Part shown: positions 19,814-26,865 of the stretch, piece by piece
Position numbering within the stretch: position 1 is the first letter of the stretch
How the letters are laid out: every line of letters starts with the position of its first letter
Notes under the pieces: model-generated
Told to the model about the DNA's origin: nothing
What the model saw: the letters and a program-made list of their open reading frames with translations, nothing else
Database searches by the model: none
Made by a program: the position numbers and the translations under genes
From: Shewanella psychromarinicola
GTDB lineage: Bacteria; Pseudomonadota; Gammaproteobacteria; Enterobacterales; Shewanellaceae
Reading direction: 5' to 3'
DNA length: 64,000 bases
Assembly (NCBI RefSeq): GCF_003855155.1
Contig: NZ_CP034073.1
Span: forward strand, 1,860,001-1,924,000

Positions 19814-20863
19814 ATGAGTATAAAGAATTCAGTGAATACAACGCCAAAGCTAGTGACACCAACGGATACTCTCGATCGCACCTTTTCCATTGCGCCGATG
19901 CTGGATTGGACCGATCGCCACTATCGTTACTTTGCTCGTTTAATGTCGAGCAAAGCCTTGTTGTATACCGAGATGATCACCACGGGTGCGATATTGCAAG
20001 GTAAGGGCGACTATTTGGCCTATAACACTGCAGAACATCCACTGGCGTTACAGTTGGGTGGCTCTAACGCGGTTGATTTAGCGGCGTGTGCCAAATTGGC
20101 TGCTGAGCGTGGTTATGATGAGGTGAACCTGAATGTGGGTTGTCCGTCTGATAGAGTACAAAATGGCCGCTTTGGTGCGTGTTTAATGGCCGAGCCTGAG
20201 TTAGTTGCACAATGCGTTGATGCGATGAAACAAGTCAGTGATATTCCGATTACAGTCAAAACCCGTATTGGGATTGATGAGCAAGACAGTTATCAATTTT
20301 TAACCGACTTTATTGATATCGTCAGTGCCAAAGGTTGTGGTGCTTTTACTATTCATGCGCGTAAAGCCTGGTTGCAAGGCTTAAGCCCGAAAGAGAATCG
20401 TGAGATCCCGCCGTTAGATTATGATCGGGTGTATCAATTAAAGCGCGATTATCCACAGTTGAACATCAGCATTAACGGTGGCATTAAAACGTTAGACGAA
20501 GCAAAGCTACATTTAGCCCAGCTTGACGGGGTGATGGTGGGGCGTGAAGCTTATCAAAACCCGTATATGTTGGCGCAAGTAGATCAACAGTTGTGCGCAA
20601 TCGATAAAGTGGTGATTACTCGCCAACAAGTGATAGAACAAATGTTACCTTATATTGAAGCGCATTTAGCCCAAGGCGGTCGTTTAAATCATATTACCCG
20701 TCATATGATTGGTTTATTTCAGGGCTTACCAGGTTCGCGTGGCTGGCGTCGGCATTTGAGTGAGAATGCTCATAAGCCCAATGCTGATATTGGGGTTGTG
20801 CTTAACGCCGCTGAATTTGTCGATGCAAAAGCACTCGCCAGTGACGAATCTACTTTGATATAA
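19814..20863 (+). CDS. dusA: tRNA-dihydrouridine synthase A
   Basis: FMN enzyme that reduces U20/U20a in tRNA D-loops. 349 residues. N-terminal [19 protein letters not shown], the substrate/FMN segment [15 protein letters not shown], the catalytic-Cys region [21 protein letters not shown], and [21 protein letters not shown] all match DusA. The ATG at 19814 follows weak Shine-Dalgarno sequence. The segment coding for [13 protein letters not shown] (from 20264) is the start of a tandem duplication; a damaged copy of this part of dusA recurs at 22510-22690. Confidence 0.96.
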   Translation: MSIKNSVNTTPKLVTPTDTLDRTFSIAPMLDWTDRHYRYFARLMSSKALLYTEMITTGAILQGKGDYLAYNTAEHPLALQLGGSNAVDLAACAKLAAERGYDEVNLNVGCPSDRVQNGRFGACLMAEPELVAQCVDAMKQVSDIPITVKTRIGIDEQDSYQFLTDFIDIVSAKGCGAFTIHARKAWLQGLSPKENREIPPLDYDRVYQLKRDYPQLNISINGGIKTLDEAKLHLAQLDGVMVGREAYQNPYMLAQVDQQLCAIDKVVITRQQVIEQMLPYIEAHLAQGGRLNHITRHMIGLFQGLPGSRGWRRHLSENAHKPNADIGVVLNAAEFVDAKALASDESTLI

Positions 20864-20972
20864 TTCTCGTTATATAGAGGTTATGTCACCAGATTATGTC
20901 GCGAGCTTATGTCGTGAATAAGACGTGAAATAAACGGCCAGACAGACATGTTGAAAACAGCTGTTAGCATAT

Positions 20973-21000
20973 AAAAAGCGCCTATTATTAGGCGTTTTTT
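20973..21000 (+). terminator. Terminator downstream of dusA
   Basis: AAAAAGCGCCTA-ttat-TAGGCGTTTTTT: compact stem and T-run about 110 bp after the dusA stop. Confidence 0.8.
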
Positions 21001-21232
21001 GGTTTTGTCTCTCGCTAGAATCGCTAGCGGAACCATAAAGCCTGCTAAACAACAGTGTCTAATACCATAAGCTAGACAGTCACTAATACAGTCACCGACA
21101 TTTTCACACTTCAACCACTAACCCAGTCACCAAGTTAACCACTAATCTCTGCTACAGCCTCTCAGTTGGCGGTGATATTTCGCTATTTATTGCTACTTTT
21201 TAGCCTTGCTATAATACTGCATAAAAATCGCT

Positions 21233-21269
21233 GGTCATTTTCACTAACTAGATGGTGATTTTTACTACC
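21233..21269 (+). promoter_or_regulatory. Paired 16-bp upstream boxes, copy A
   Basis: GGTcATTTTcACTAaC at 21233-21248 and GGTgATTTTtACTAcC at 21254-21269 are direct repeats with start-to-start spacing of 21 bp (two helical turns). They end about 95 bp upstream of the sigma54-like core. This is the geometry expected for a dimeric or hexameric enhancer-binding activator such as PspF; the activator itself is not in the window. Confidence 0.55.
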
Positions 21270-21363
21270 TGTTGGTTTTTTGTTCTATATTTTAGTTCAT
21301 TTATATTAACGATAATTAATTAATTTAGTCAATTAATTAGCAGGTTACTGTTGTTTTTTAAAG

Positions 21364-21380
21364 TTGGCACGCTGCTTGTA
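21364..21380 (+). promoter_or_regulatory. Sigma54-like core promoter, copy A
   Basis: TTGGCACG-ctgc-TTGTA. The -24 element is a perfect match to TGGCACG, and the GG-to-G spacing of 10 bp to the -12 element is exact; the -12 element reads TTGTA rather than TTGCA. It lies about 70 bp before the gene start at 21449. A TATAAT at about 21391-21396 could alternatively serve sigma70, but it has no well-placed -35 box. Confidence 0.55.
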
Positions 21381-21448
21381 ATACCTATTGTATAATCAAC
21401 TAGACGAGTGTTTAGTTGTCATCAACCAGCACAATAAAGGATTCCATT

Positions 21449-21754
21449 ATGTCTATTTTAACTTCAACTAACGTTATTCGTCGTAGTGTTCAGTTATCAG
21501 TTGCTGCAGCATTATTGGTTACCGCCAGTGTTTCGGCACAGGCTGATGAAATGTCAACCGCTAATACAGTTGCTGCACTTGAGCAGACTATGACCCAAGC
21601 TAGTCAAGAAATGATTGCCAATGTAAAACAAGAGTTAATGTTGTCGTTGCAAACTCAAATAGCTGAACAGGTATTTGAAATGAATTCAGCCCTAGAGTTT
21701 GCTAGCTTTGAACAACCACAAACCACAACAACCTTGACCACTGAGAACAAGTAA
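21449..21754 (+). CDS. Small exported protein of the PspC mini-operon, copy A
   Basis: 101 residues from the ATG at 21449, which has an AAAGGA ribosome binding site; the longer frame from 21416 overlaps the promoter leader. It has an N-terminal signal peptide (about 1-33, VQLSVAAALLVTASVSAQA, AxA cleavage). The mature part is about 68 residues, predicted mostly helical (NTVAALEQTMTQASQEMIANVKQELM), and ends in a Thr-rich tail. No known family recognised. Its stop codon overlaps the start of the next gene (TAATG), so the genes are translationally coupled. Function unknown; an envelope role is inferred from the export signal and the PspC-domain neighbour. Confidence 0.8.
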   Translation: MSILTSTNVIRRSVQLSVAAALLVTASVSAQADEMSTANTVAALEQTMTQASQEMIANVKQELMLSLQTQIAEQVFEMNSALEFASFEQPQTTTTLTTENK

Positions 21755-21885
21755 TGGATTGGATAATGAATATAGCTTTGGTGCTGCCATTAATGTCGTT
21801 ATTGTTATTGCCAGTGATCAGTTTTGCACTGTGTGCGACAGTAGTCAGCTGGCTATTATGGCCAAGCATTAATGACCAAGCTTAA
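21754..21885 (+). CDS. 43-residue membrane peptide of the PspC mini-operon, copy A
   Basis: ATG at 21754 overlaps the previous stop (TAATG). The product starts MDWIMNIALVLPLMSLLLLP and ends SWLLWPSINDQA; it is one long hydrophobic stretch (about 5-36) with short polar ends, so a single-pass or hairpin inner-membrane peptide. It is too short for usual gene-calling cut-offs. Support that it is real: the overlap with its neighbour, and a second copy at 23326-23457 that differs by one residue (Ile4 to Ala). It occupies the position PspB has upstream of PspC, but no PspB similarity is evident. Confidence 0.72.
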   Translation: MDWIMNIALVLPLMSLLLLPVISFALCATVVSWLLWPSINDQA

Positions 21886-21937
21886 TCTGAACACCATTAC
21901 TGACTAGGATAAACCTGGTTGAGTACGAGAGGATAAT

Positions 21938-22138
21938 ATGAAGCGTTTAATCAATAGATTACAAGATGAAACTCGGATCGTATGTGGCGTATCAGCTAAG
22001 TTGGCTAAACAATACGGCTGGTCATTACTTTGGACGCGTGTTGTGACACTAGGGCTCGTTGTCAGTAATCCCAGTATCGGTTTGTTAGCTTACTTTGTGA
22101 TAGCCGTGGTGATGAGTCAAAAAACGACTCGATTTTAA
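21938..22138 (+). CDS. PspC-domain protein, copy A
   Basis: 66 residues consisting of just the PspC domain. A basic amphipathic start (MKRLINRLQDETRIVCGVSAKLAKQYGW) is followed by one membrane helix (RVVTLGLVVSNPSIGLLAYFVIAVVM). Classic PspC is about 120 residues with a longer C-terminal part, missing here. PspC proteins sense or respond to inner-membrane stress. It has an AGAGGA ribosome binding site and is third in the small operon. Copy B differs at two residues. Confidence 0.85.
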   Translation: MKRLINRLQDETRIVCGVSAKLAKQYGWSLLWTRVVTLGLVVSNPSIGLLAYFVIAVVMSQKTTRF

Positions 22139-22159
22139 CGTCTACCCAGCACTAAATAC

Positions 22160-22511
22160 TTCTCCGAGTTAGATGAGTTCAGCCGCTTTTTGTTGGCCCA
22201 CGATTAAGGGTAACAATAAGCTTGATGCGGCTTCAGGAACCAAGGACAGACTAACAAATGGCATCTGAAATCTAGCCCTATTGTCGGCATACACTAAGTC
22301 GCAATGAAGTAGCAAGGTTGTACCCATTCCCACAGCAGCCCCGTCACAGCAGACACAACCGTTTTTTTTAGACCCAATAAGCAAAGCAAGAATGTAACCG
22401 TTGGATGCCCCTCGACTAATTGACCACTCTTGAGGACATCTGCTTTCTCATTACCTGATGTAAAGCCATTTTCTGTACCATGTACCATGTACCATGAAGC
22501 ATAAAGGCACG
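22160..22511 (-). pseudogene. Truncated enoyl-CoA hydratase/isomerase pseudogene (duplicate fragment)
   Basis: Clear copy of the central part of the intact gene at 23779-24516: the stretches encoding QMPFVSLxLVPEAASSLLLP and LIVGQQKAAEL are retained. The C-terminal third is deleted next to the PspC gene. The N-terminal end is cut at 22510-22511, where the sequence passes directly into a fragment of dusA. Internal frameshifts and a 7-bp triplet (gtaccat three times near 22477-22497) disrupt the frame. Not expected to be functional. Confidence 0.9.
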
Positions 22512-22692
22512 TATTGGGATTAACGACCAAGACAGCCATCAATGTTTAACTGACTTTATTAGATCTATGAGTGGTAAAGGTTGCAGTGTTTTTACCATTG
22601 ATGCGCGAAAGCATGGTTACAAGGCTTAAGCTCGAAAGCAAATTGTGACATCCCGCCGTTAGATTATGAGTGTGTTTACCCGCTAAAACGTT
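22510..22692 (+). pseudogene. dusA internal fragment (duplicate)
   Basis: Matches dusA from base 20264 onward (cgtattgggat..., then gactttatt, gcgcgaaag, catcccgccgttagatt) with many substitutions and small indels, over about 180 bp. Its left edge is the recombination junction with the hydratase fragment. The rest of dusA is absent. This shows that the region arose by tandem duplication from dusA to the hydratase gene. Confidence 0.88.
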
Positions 22693-22799
22693 GACTCATT
22701 CACTCACTCATACACTCAGTCATTTCACTTAACACCACGGTGATAGCTGGCCATTTATTTAAGCTGTTCATCTTTTTTACATGGGTTAACAAAAGGGCT

Positions 22800-22836
22800 G
22801 GTCATTCTCACTAACGATATGGTTAATTTTACTACC
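22800..22836 (+). promoter_or_regulatory. Paired 16-bp upstream boxes, copy B
   Basis: GGTCATTCTCACTAAC at 22800-22815 and GGTTAATTTTACTACC at 22821-22836, again exactly 21 bp start to start. The boxes and spacing are kept while the intervening bases differ from copy A (gatat versus tagat). Confidence 0.55.
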
Positions 22837-22929
22837 TGTTGGTTTTTTGTTCGAGAGGTTGGTTCATTTATATGAACGATAATTAATTAATTTAGTATAT
22901 TAATTATGTGGTTACTGATTCTTTTAAAG

Positions 22930-22946
22930 TTGGCATGCTACTTGTA
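22930..22946 (+). promoter_or_regulatory. Sigma54-like core promoter, copy B
   Basis: TTGGCATG-ctac-TTGTA: same layout as copy A with two spacer changes and one change in the -24 box (TGGCATG also occurs in known sigma54 promoters). The non-consensus TTGTA is shared by both copies. Confidence 0.52.
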
Positions 22947-23014
22947 ACACCTATTGTATAATCAACTAGACGAGTGTTTAGTTGTCATCAACTAGCACAA
23001 TAAAGGATTCCATT

Positions 23015-23326
23015 ATGTCTATTTTAACTTTAACTTCAACTAACGTTATTCGTCGTAGTGTTCAATTATCAATTGCTGCAGCATTACTCGTTACCGCCAG
23101 TGTTTCGGCTCAGGCTGATGAAATCTCAATCTCAAATACGGTTGCTACGCTTGAGCAGACTATGACCCGAGCTAGCCAACAAATGATTGCCAATGTAAAA
23201 CAAGAGTTAATGTTGTCGTTGCAAACTCAAATAGCTGAACAGGTATTTGAAATGAATTCAGCCCTAGAGTTTGCTAGCTTTGAACAACCACAAACCACAA
23301 CAACCTTAACCACTGAGAACAAGTAA
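23015..23326 (+). CDS. Small exported protein of the PspC mini-operon, copy B
   Basis: 103 residues from the ATG at 23015 with the same AAAGGA ribosome binding site. It is nearly the same as copy A, with a two-residue insertion near the start (ILTLTSTN versus ILTSTN) and a few substitutions in the signal peptide and mature N-terminal part; the C-terminal half is almost identical. The stop overlaps the next start (TAATG), preserving coupling. Intact open frame. Confidence 0.8.
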   Translation: MSILTLTSTNVIRRSVQLSIAAALLVTASVSAQADEISISNTVATLEQTMTRASQQMIANVKQELMLSLQTQIAEQVFEMNSALEFASFEQPQTTTTLTTENK

Positions 23327-23457
23327 TGGATTGGGCAATGAATATAGCTTTGGTGCTGCCATTAATGTCGTTATTGTTATTGCCAGTGATCAGTTTTGCA
23401 CTGTGTGCGACAGTAGTCAGCTGGCTATTATGGCCAAGCATTAATGACCAAGCTTAA
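23326..23457 (+). CDS. 43-residue membrane peptide of the PspC mini-operon, copy B
   Basis: Second copy of the peptide at 21754-21885; the protein differs only at residue 4 (MDWAMN versus MDWIMN). Start overlaps the upstream stop in the same way. The preserved frame and length in both copies argue that it is translated. Confidence 0.72.
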   Translation: MDWAMNIALVLPLMSLLLLPVISFALCATVVSWLLWPSINDQA

Positions 23458-23509
23458 TCTGAACACCATTACTGACTAGGATAAACCTGGTTGAGTACGA
23501 GAGGATAAT

Positions 23510-23710
23510 ATGAAGCGTTTAATCAATAGATTACAAGATGAAACTCGGATCGTATGTGGCGTATCAGCTAAGCTGGCTAAACAATACGGCTGGTCATTAC
23601 TTTGGACACGTGTTGTGACAGTAGGGCTCGTTGTAAGCACCCCCAGTATCGGTCTGTTAGCTTACTTTGTGATAGCCGTAGTGATGAGTCAAAAAACGAC
23701 TCGATTTTAA
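23510..23710 (+). CDS. PspC-domain protein, copy B
   Basis: 66 residues, identical to copy A except Leu-to-Val and Asn-to-Thr changes in the membrane-helix region (RVVTVGLVVSTPSIG). Same short architecture and same AGAGGA ribosome binding site. It is followed by the intact hydratase/isomerase gene on the opposite strand. Confidence 0.85.
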   Translation: MKRLINRLQDETRIVCGVSAKLAKQYGWSLLWTRVVTVGLVVSTPSIGLLAYFVIAVVMSQKTTRF

Positions 23711-23778
23711 CGTTTACTCAGCAGTGGGTAAACGGGGCCATGACTTTCCCCGTAGACAGGTTATATCGAGTAGGATAT

Positions 23779-24516
23779 TTATTTTTGTAAGAAAGCTTGG
23801 AAGCGTTGTTTGGCTTCATCACTTTGTAAACGTTTAGAGAACTGAACTAATTCTAACTTCATTTGTGCTTTTACTTGTGCCTGATTATGGCGTAAAAGCT
23901 GTTTCGATGCTTGAAGTGACTGAGGTGGTTGTGCAGCAAGTTTTTTCGCTTGAGCTAAGCTGAAACTCAATAAATCGGCATCATCGACCACTTTATTAAT
24001 AATATTTAATTCTGCCGCTGTCGTAGCATTAAATGCTTCTCCGAGTAAGATGAGTTCAGCCGCTTTTTGTTGGCCCACGATTAAGGGTAACAATAAGCTT
24101 GATGCGGCTTCAGGAACCAAGGCCAGACTAACAAATGGCATCTGAAATTTAGCACTATTGTCGGCATACACTAAGTCGCAATGAAGTAGCAAGGTTGTAC
24201 CAATTCCCACCGCGGCCCCCGTTACAGCAGCCACAACCGGTTTTTTAAGATCCAATAAGCAAAACAAGAATTTAACCGTTGGATGCTCCTCGACTAATTC
24301 ACCACTCTTGAGGAAATCTGCGATATCATTGCCTGATGTAAAACAGTTTTCTGTACCATGAAACATAAAGGCACGAATATCGTTGTCGGCTTCACCTTGG
24401 ATCAGGTATTCTGTGAATTGCTGATACATTTCTAGATTAAAGGCATTGCGCTTTTCTGGACGATTAAAACTGATGATCCGTACGCCTTGATCATCTCTTA
24501 CCTGAATATGACTCAT
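23779..24516 (-). CDS. Enoyl-CoA hydratase/isomerase family protein
   Basis: Crotonase-fold protein of 245 residues. Typical motifs are NRPEKRNAFNLEMYQ, the oxyanion-hole segment FTSGNDIADF, and AAVTGAAVGIGTTLLLHCDLVYA. The first catalytic Glu of hydratases (in the GGGxE position) is replaced by Thr (GIGTTL), while a Glu in the LVPEAAS segment is kept, as in delta3-delta2-enoyl-CoA isomerases. Isomerase-like activity is therefore more likely than hydratase. It diverges from the copper-chaperone gene. Its N-terminal part (near 24375) is the second breakpoint of the local duplication. Confidence 0.9.
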   Translation of the reverse strand: MSHIQVRDDQGVRIISFNRPEKRNAFNLEMYQQFTEYLIQGEADNDIRAFMFHGTENCFTSGNDIADFLKSGELVEEHPTVKFLFCLLDLKKPVVAAVTGAAVGIGTTLLLHCDLVYADNSAKFQMPFVSLALVPEAASSLLLPLIVGQQKAAELILLGEAFNATTAAELNIINKVVDDADLLSFSLAQAKKLAAQPPQSLQASKQLLRHNQAQVKAQMKLELVQFSKRLQSDEAKQRFQAFLQK

Positions 24517-24551
24517 TCGTAGCTTCCTGTTGTGAACGCGAGTGGGATTAC

Positions 24552-25031
24552 ATGGAGTTTAAGACATTGAAAGCAATATTCAAACATCTGTTTAACTTTT
24601 TAGTGCTATCATCAATTTCATTCGCAGCCAGCGCTAACGTTGTATTGGTTGATGGTCATGTCAGAGCAATGCCTGCGAGTGTGCCCAATACCGCGGCTTA
24701 TTTTACGCTAGAAAATCATAACAACAGCGATGTTAAGTTAGTTGAAGTGAAGACGAGTGCGGCAGAAGTAGCGCAGTTACATACAATTATTGAAGAAGAT
24801 GGCATGGTTAAAATGCGCCAAGTCGAAGGGTTTACTATACCGTCCCACGGTTCGTTAACGCTTCAACCTACTGGGGATCATGTGATGTTATTGTCGTTAA
24901 CCGCGCCATTGGCTATTGATGATAAAGTGCCTTTAACATTAATTTTTGACGATGGTCAGCAACTTATGATTGAGCTTCCCGTGCTTAAGAAAGCCGAGAC
25001 TCAACATGATGAACATCATCACCATAATTAA
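24552..25031 (+). CDS. PCu(A)C-type periplasmic copper chaperone
   Basis: 159 residues with a signal peptide (about 1-28, ending SFAASA). The copper motif is H-M-H-M: His in VAQLHTIIEEDGMVKM, Met in that same segment, then His and Met in TGDHVMLLSL. This is the PCuAC fold (DUF461) that delivers Cu(I) to the CuA centre of cytochrome oxidase. A histidine-rich tail (HDEHHHHN) could add a Cu(II) site. First of three closely spaced genes with a DUF2333 and a TIGR04219 protein. Confidence 0.9.
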   Translation: MEFKTLKAIFKHLFNFLVLSSISFAASANVVLVDGHVRAMPASVPNTAAYFTLENHNNSDVKLVEVKTSAAEVAQLHTIIEEDGMVKMRQVEGFTIPSHGSLTLQPTGDHVMLLSLTAPLAIDDKVPLTLIFDDGQQLMIELPVLKKAETQHDEHHHHN

Positions 25032-25043
25032 GGAGCAATATTG

Positions 25044-26015
25044 ATGCAAGTAACAAGGAATAAAATATTAGCCGTTGTTGGTGTGCTTTGTTTAGTACTT
25101 TACTTTATGAGTGTGTGGTGGAGTGTTGCACCTGATCCAATTAAACCGGTATCGTCGAAAACAGATAACGGTAAGTTAATTGTGGGTTATGCCACAACAA
25201 CGTCATTAATTGCCACAATGGAAACCTTGCTGGATAAACCCGGAGGTTGGCTCTCTAATGATATTATGCCTCCGTCAGTAATGATGGATAACATGCCTGC
25301 ATTTGAGTTTGGTGCATTAGAACAGGCGCGAGATTTAGCGCTAACGATGCGTAAAGAATTTAGTCGTTCACAGTCGCAGTCCACTGCGGATGATGATTTA
25401 TTAACGGCACATTCGAAGTTAAACATCGATAATACCAGTTGGTTAGTGCCAAGTGCCGAAGGTGAATATCGCGATGCGATCAAATTATTGAAACTTTATC
25501 GCGCTAAAATCAACGATGCAGAGAACAATAATGCGCAGTTTTATGCTCGTGCAGACAACCTCAATGAATGGCTGAAAGAAGTTCAAAAACGCTTAGGTAG
25601 TATCTCACAAAATTTATCTGCCAGTGTCGGCCAAGAACGGTTAAATACTGATCTAGCAGGTGATATTTCTGCGCGTCAATCGACCCCCGGTTTATCGAGT
25701 AATGAAATTAAAACCAGTTGGTGGAAAATTGACGACGTATTTTATCAAAGCCGTGGTTCCGCTTGGGCATTATTGAACTTTATGCGGGCCATTGAAGTTG
25801 ATTTTGCCGATGTATTAGCAAACAAAAATGCTGCGGTCAGTTTACGTCAAATTATTCGTGAACTTGAAGCAACTCAACAAACAGTTTGGAGCCCTTTGGT
25901 TCTTAATGGAAACGGTTTTGGTTTAGTGGCTAATCACTCGTTGGTGATGGCTAATTATATTTCGCGTGCAAATGCCGCGGTAATTGATTTAACGAATTTA
26001 CTCTCACAAGGATAA
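25044..26015 (+). CDS. DUF2333 family membrane-anchored protein
   Basis: 323 residues from the ATG at 25044, preceded by AAGGAG; the frame also has a TTG one codon earlier. An N-terminal signal anchor (about 7-27, ILAVVGVLCLVLYFMSVWW) is followed by a long, soluble, mostly helical region. Recognisable DUF2333 stretches include DKPGGWLSNDIMPPSVMMDNMP and KTSWWKIDDVFYQSRGSAWALL. Function unknown. The stop overlaps the next start, so it is probably cotranscribed with the TIGR04219 gene. Confidence 0.85.
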   Translation: MQVTRNKILAVVGVLCLVLYFMSVWWSVAPDPIKPVSSKTDNGKLIVGYATTTSLIATMETLLDKPGGWLSNDIMPPSVMMDNMPAFEFGALEQARDLALTMRKEFSRSQSQSTADDDLLTAHSKLNIDNTSWLVPSAEGEYRDAIKLLKLYRAKINDAENNNAQFYARADNLNEWLKEVQKRLGSISQNLSASVGQERLNTDLAGDISARQSTPGLSSNEIKTSWWKIDDVFYQSRGSAWALLNFMRAIEVDFADVLANKNAAVSLRQIIRELEATQQTVWSPLVLNGNGFGLVANHSLVMANYISRANAAVIDLTNLLSQG

Positions 26016-26752
26016 TGATGAAAAAGACTCTTATTGCCACCGCTTTAGTGGGCCTGTTAAGCGTGTCATCGGCTCATGCGGCAACTGTATTAGGTTTTAA
26101 AGTCGGCGCTGATTACTGGCAGGCCGACACCACAAATGCATTTAATGATGATAGTGCTGTTGCGCACAGCTTTAATGATGATTCATCTCAAGGTAGCGTA
26201 TGGATTGCTGTTGAACATCCATTGCCGTTTGTGCCTAATGTTAAAATTCGTGAAAATCGCCTTGAGTCGAGCACGAGTATTAGCAATGCGGACTTTAATT
26301 TTAATGGTCACAGCTATAGCGGTGCGGCGTCGGTCATTAATGACTTAAGTAATACTGACTTTGTGTTGTATTACGAAATCCTAGATAACGACTTAGTGTC
26401 TGTTGATTTAGGTGCCGCCTATAAATTAATGAGCGGTTCATTACGTGTTGCTGATGCCGGTCATCCTGAAGAAGTGGATATCGACAGCGGTATCGTGATG
26501 GGGTACGCCAGTGCACAAGTTGGCATGATTGGTTTAGGCTTGTTTGGCTTTGCTGATGTGATGTTAGGAGTGGACGAATCTAATGTGCATGACTATGGTG
26601 CTGGTTTGGGATGGCAGTTTGACGGATTAGCTGTTGATACTGCTATTCGTGTTGGTTACCGTGAGTTTAATTTTGATGTGAGTAACTTCTCTGGTGTGAC
26701 GCAAAACACTGACTTTAGTGGCGCATTTGCTGGTGTTGAATTAGTTTTCTAA
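26015..26752 (+). CDS. TIGR04219-type outer-membrane beta-barrel protein
   Basis: 245 residues with a signal peptide (KKTLIATALVGLLSVSSAHA). The mature start ATVLGFKVGADYWQ, the Asp/Asn-rich segment, the later strands GLGWQFDGLAVDTAIRVGYREF and the terminal Phe (GAFAGVELVF) are characteristic of TIGR04219 barrels found in Shewanella, Vibrio and relatives. Start overlaps the DUF2333 stop (TAATGATG; the second ATG at 26018 is equally possible). Ends before a terminator. Confidence 0.87.
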   Translation: MMKKTLIATALVGLLSVSSAHAATVLGFKVGADYWQADTTNAFNDDSAVAHSFNDDSSQGSVWIAVEHPLPFVPNVKIRENRLESSTSISNADFNFNGHSYSGAASVINDLSNTDFVLYYEILDNDLVSVDLGAAYKLMSGSLRVADAGHPEEVDIDSGIVMGYASAQVGMIGLGLFGFADVMLGVDESNVHDYGAGLGWQFDGLAVDTAIRVGYREFNFDVSNFSGVTQNTDFSGAFAGVELVF

Positions 26753-26822
26753 TTGCAGACTATGTTAAAAGATCGTGCTAAAAGATCGAGCAAAAATATT
26801 GTGTTAATAATTGTATGCTCAC

Positions 26823-26851
26823 AAAAAAACCGCCTATTGGCGGTTTTTTTA
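26823..26851. terminator. Bidirectional terminator between TIGR04219 gene and tolC
   Basis: AAAAAAACCGCC-tatt-GGCGGTTTTTTT between convergent genes. Confidence 0.9.
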
Positions 26852-26865
26852 TAGGAGATTAATCA

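Noticed and set aside
21391..21396. TATAAT as a sigma70 promoter for the PspC mini-operon
   Set aside because: No -35 hexamer at 16-18 bp. The sigma54-like core just upstream has exact spacing and sits below paired activator boxes. Kept only as an alternative.
22169..22542. Two minus-strand frames (71 and 82 codons) as separate small genes
   Set aside because: They are frameshifted pieces of the duplicated hydratase gene, running into dusA-derived sequence.
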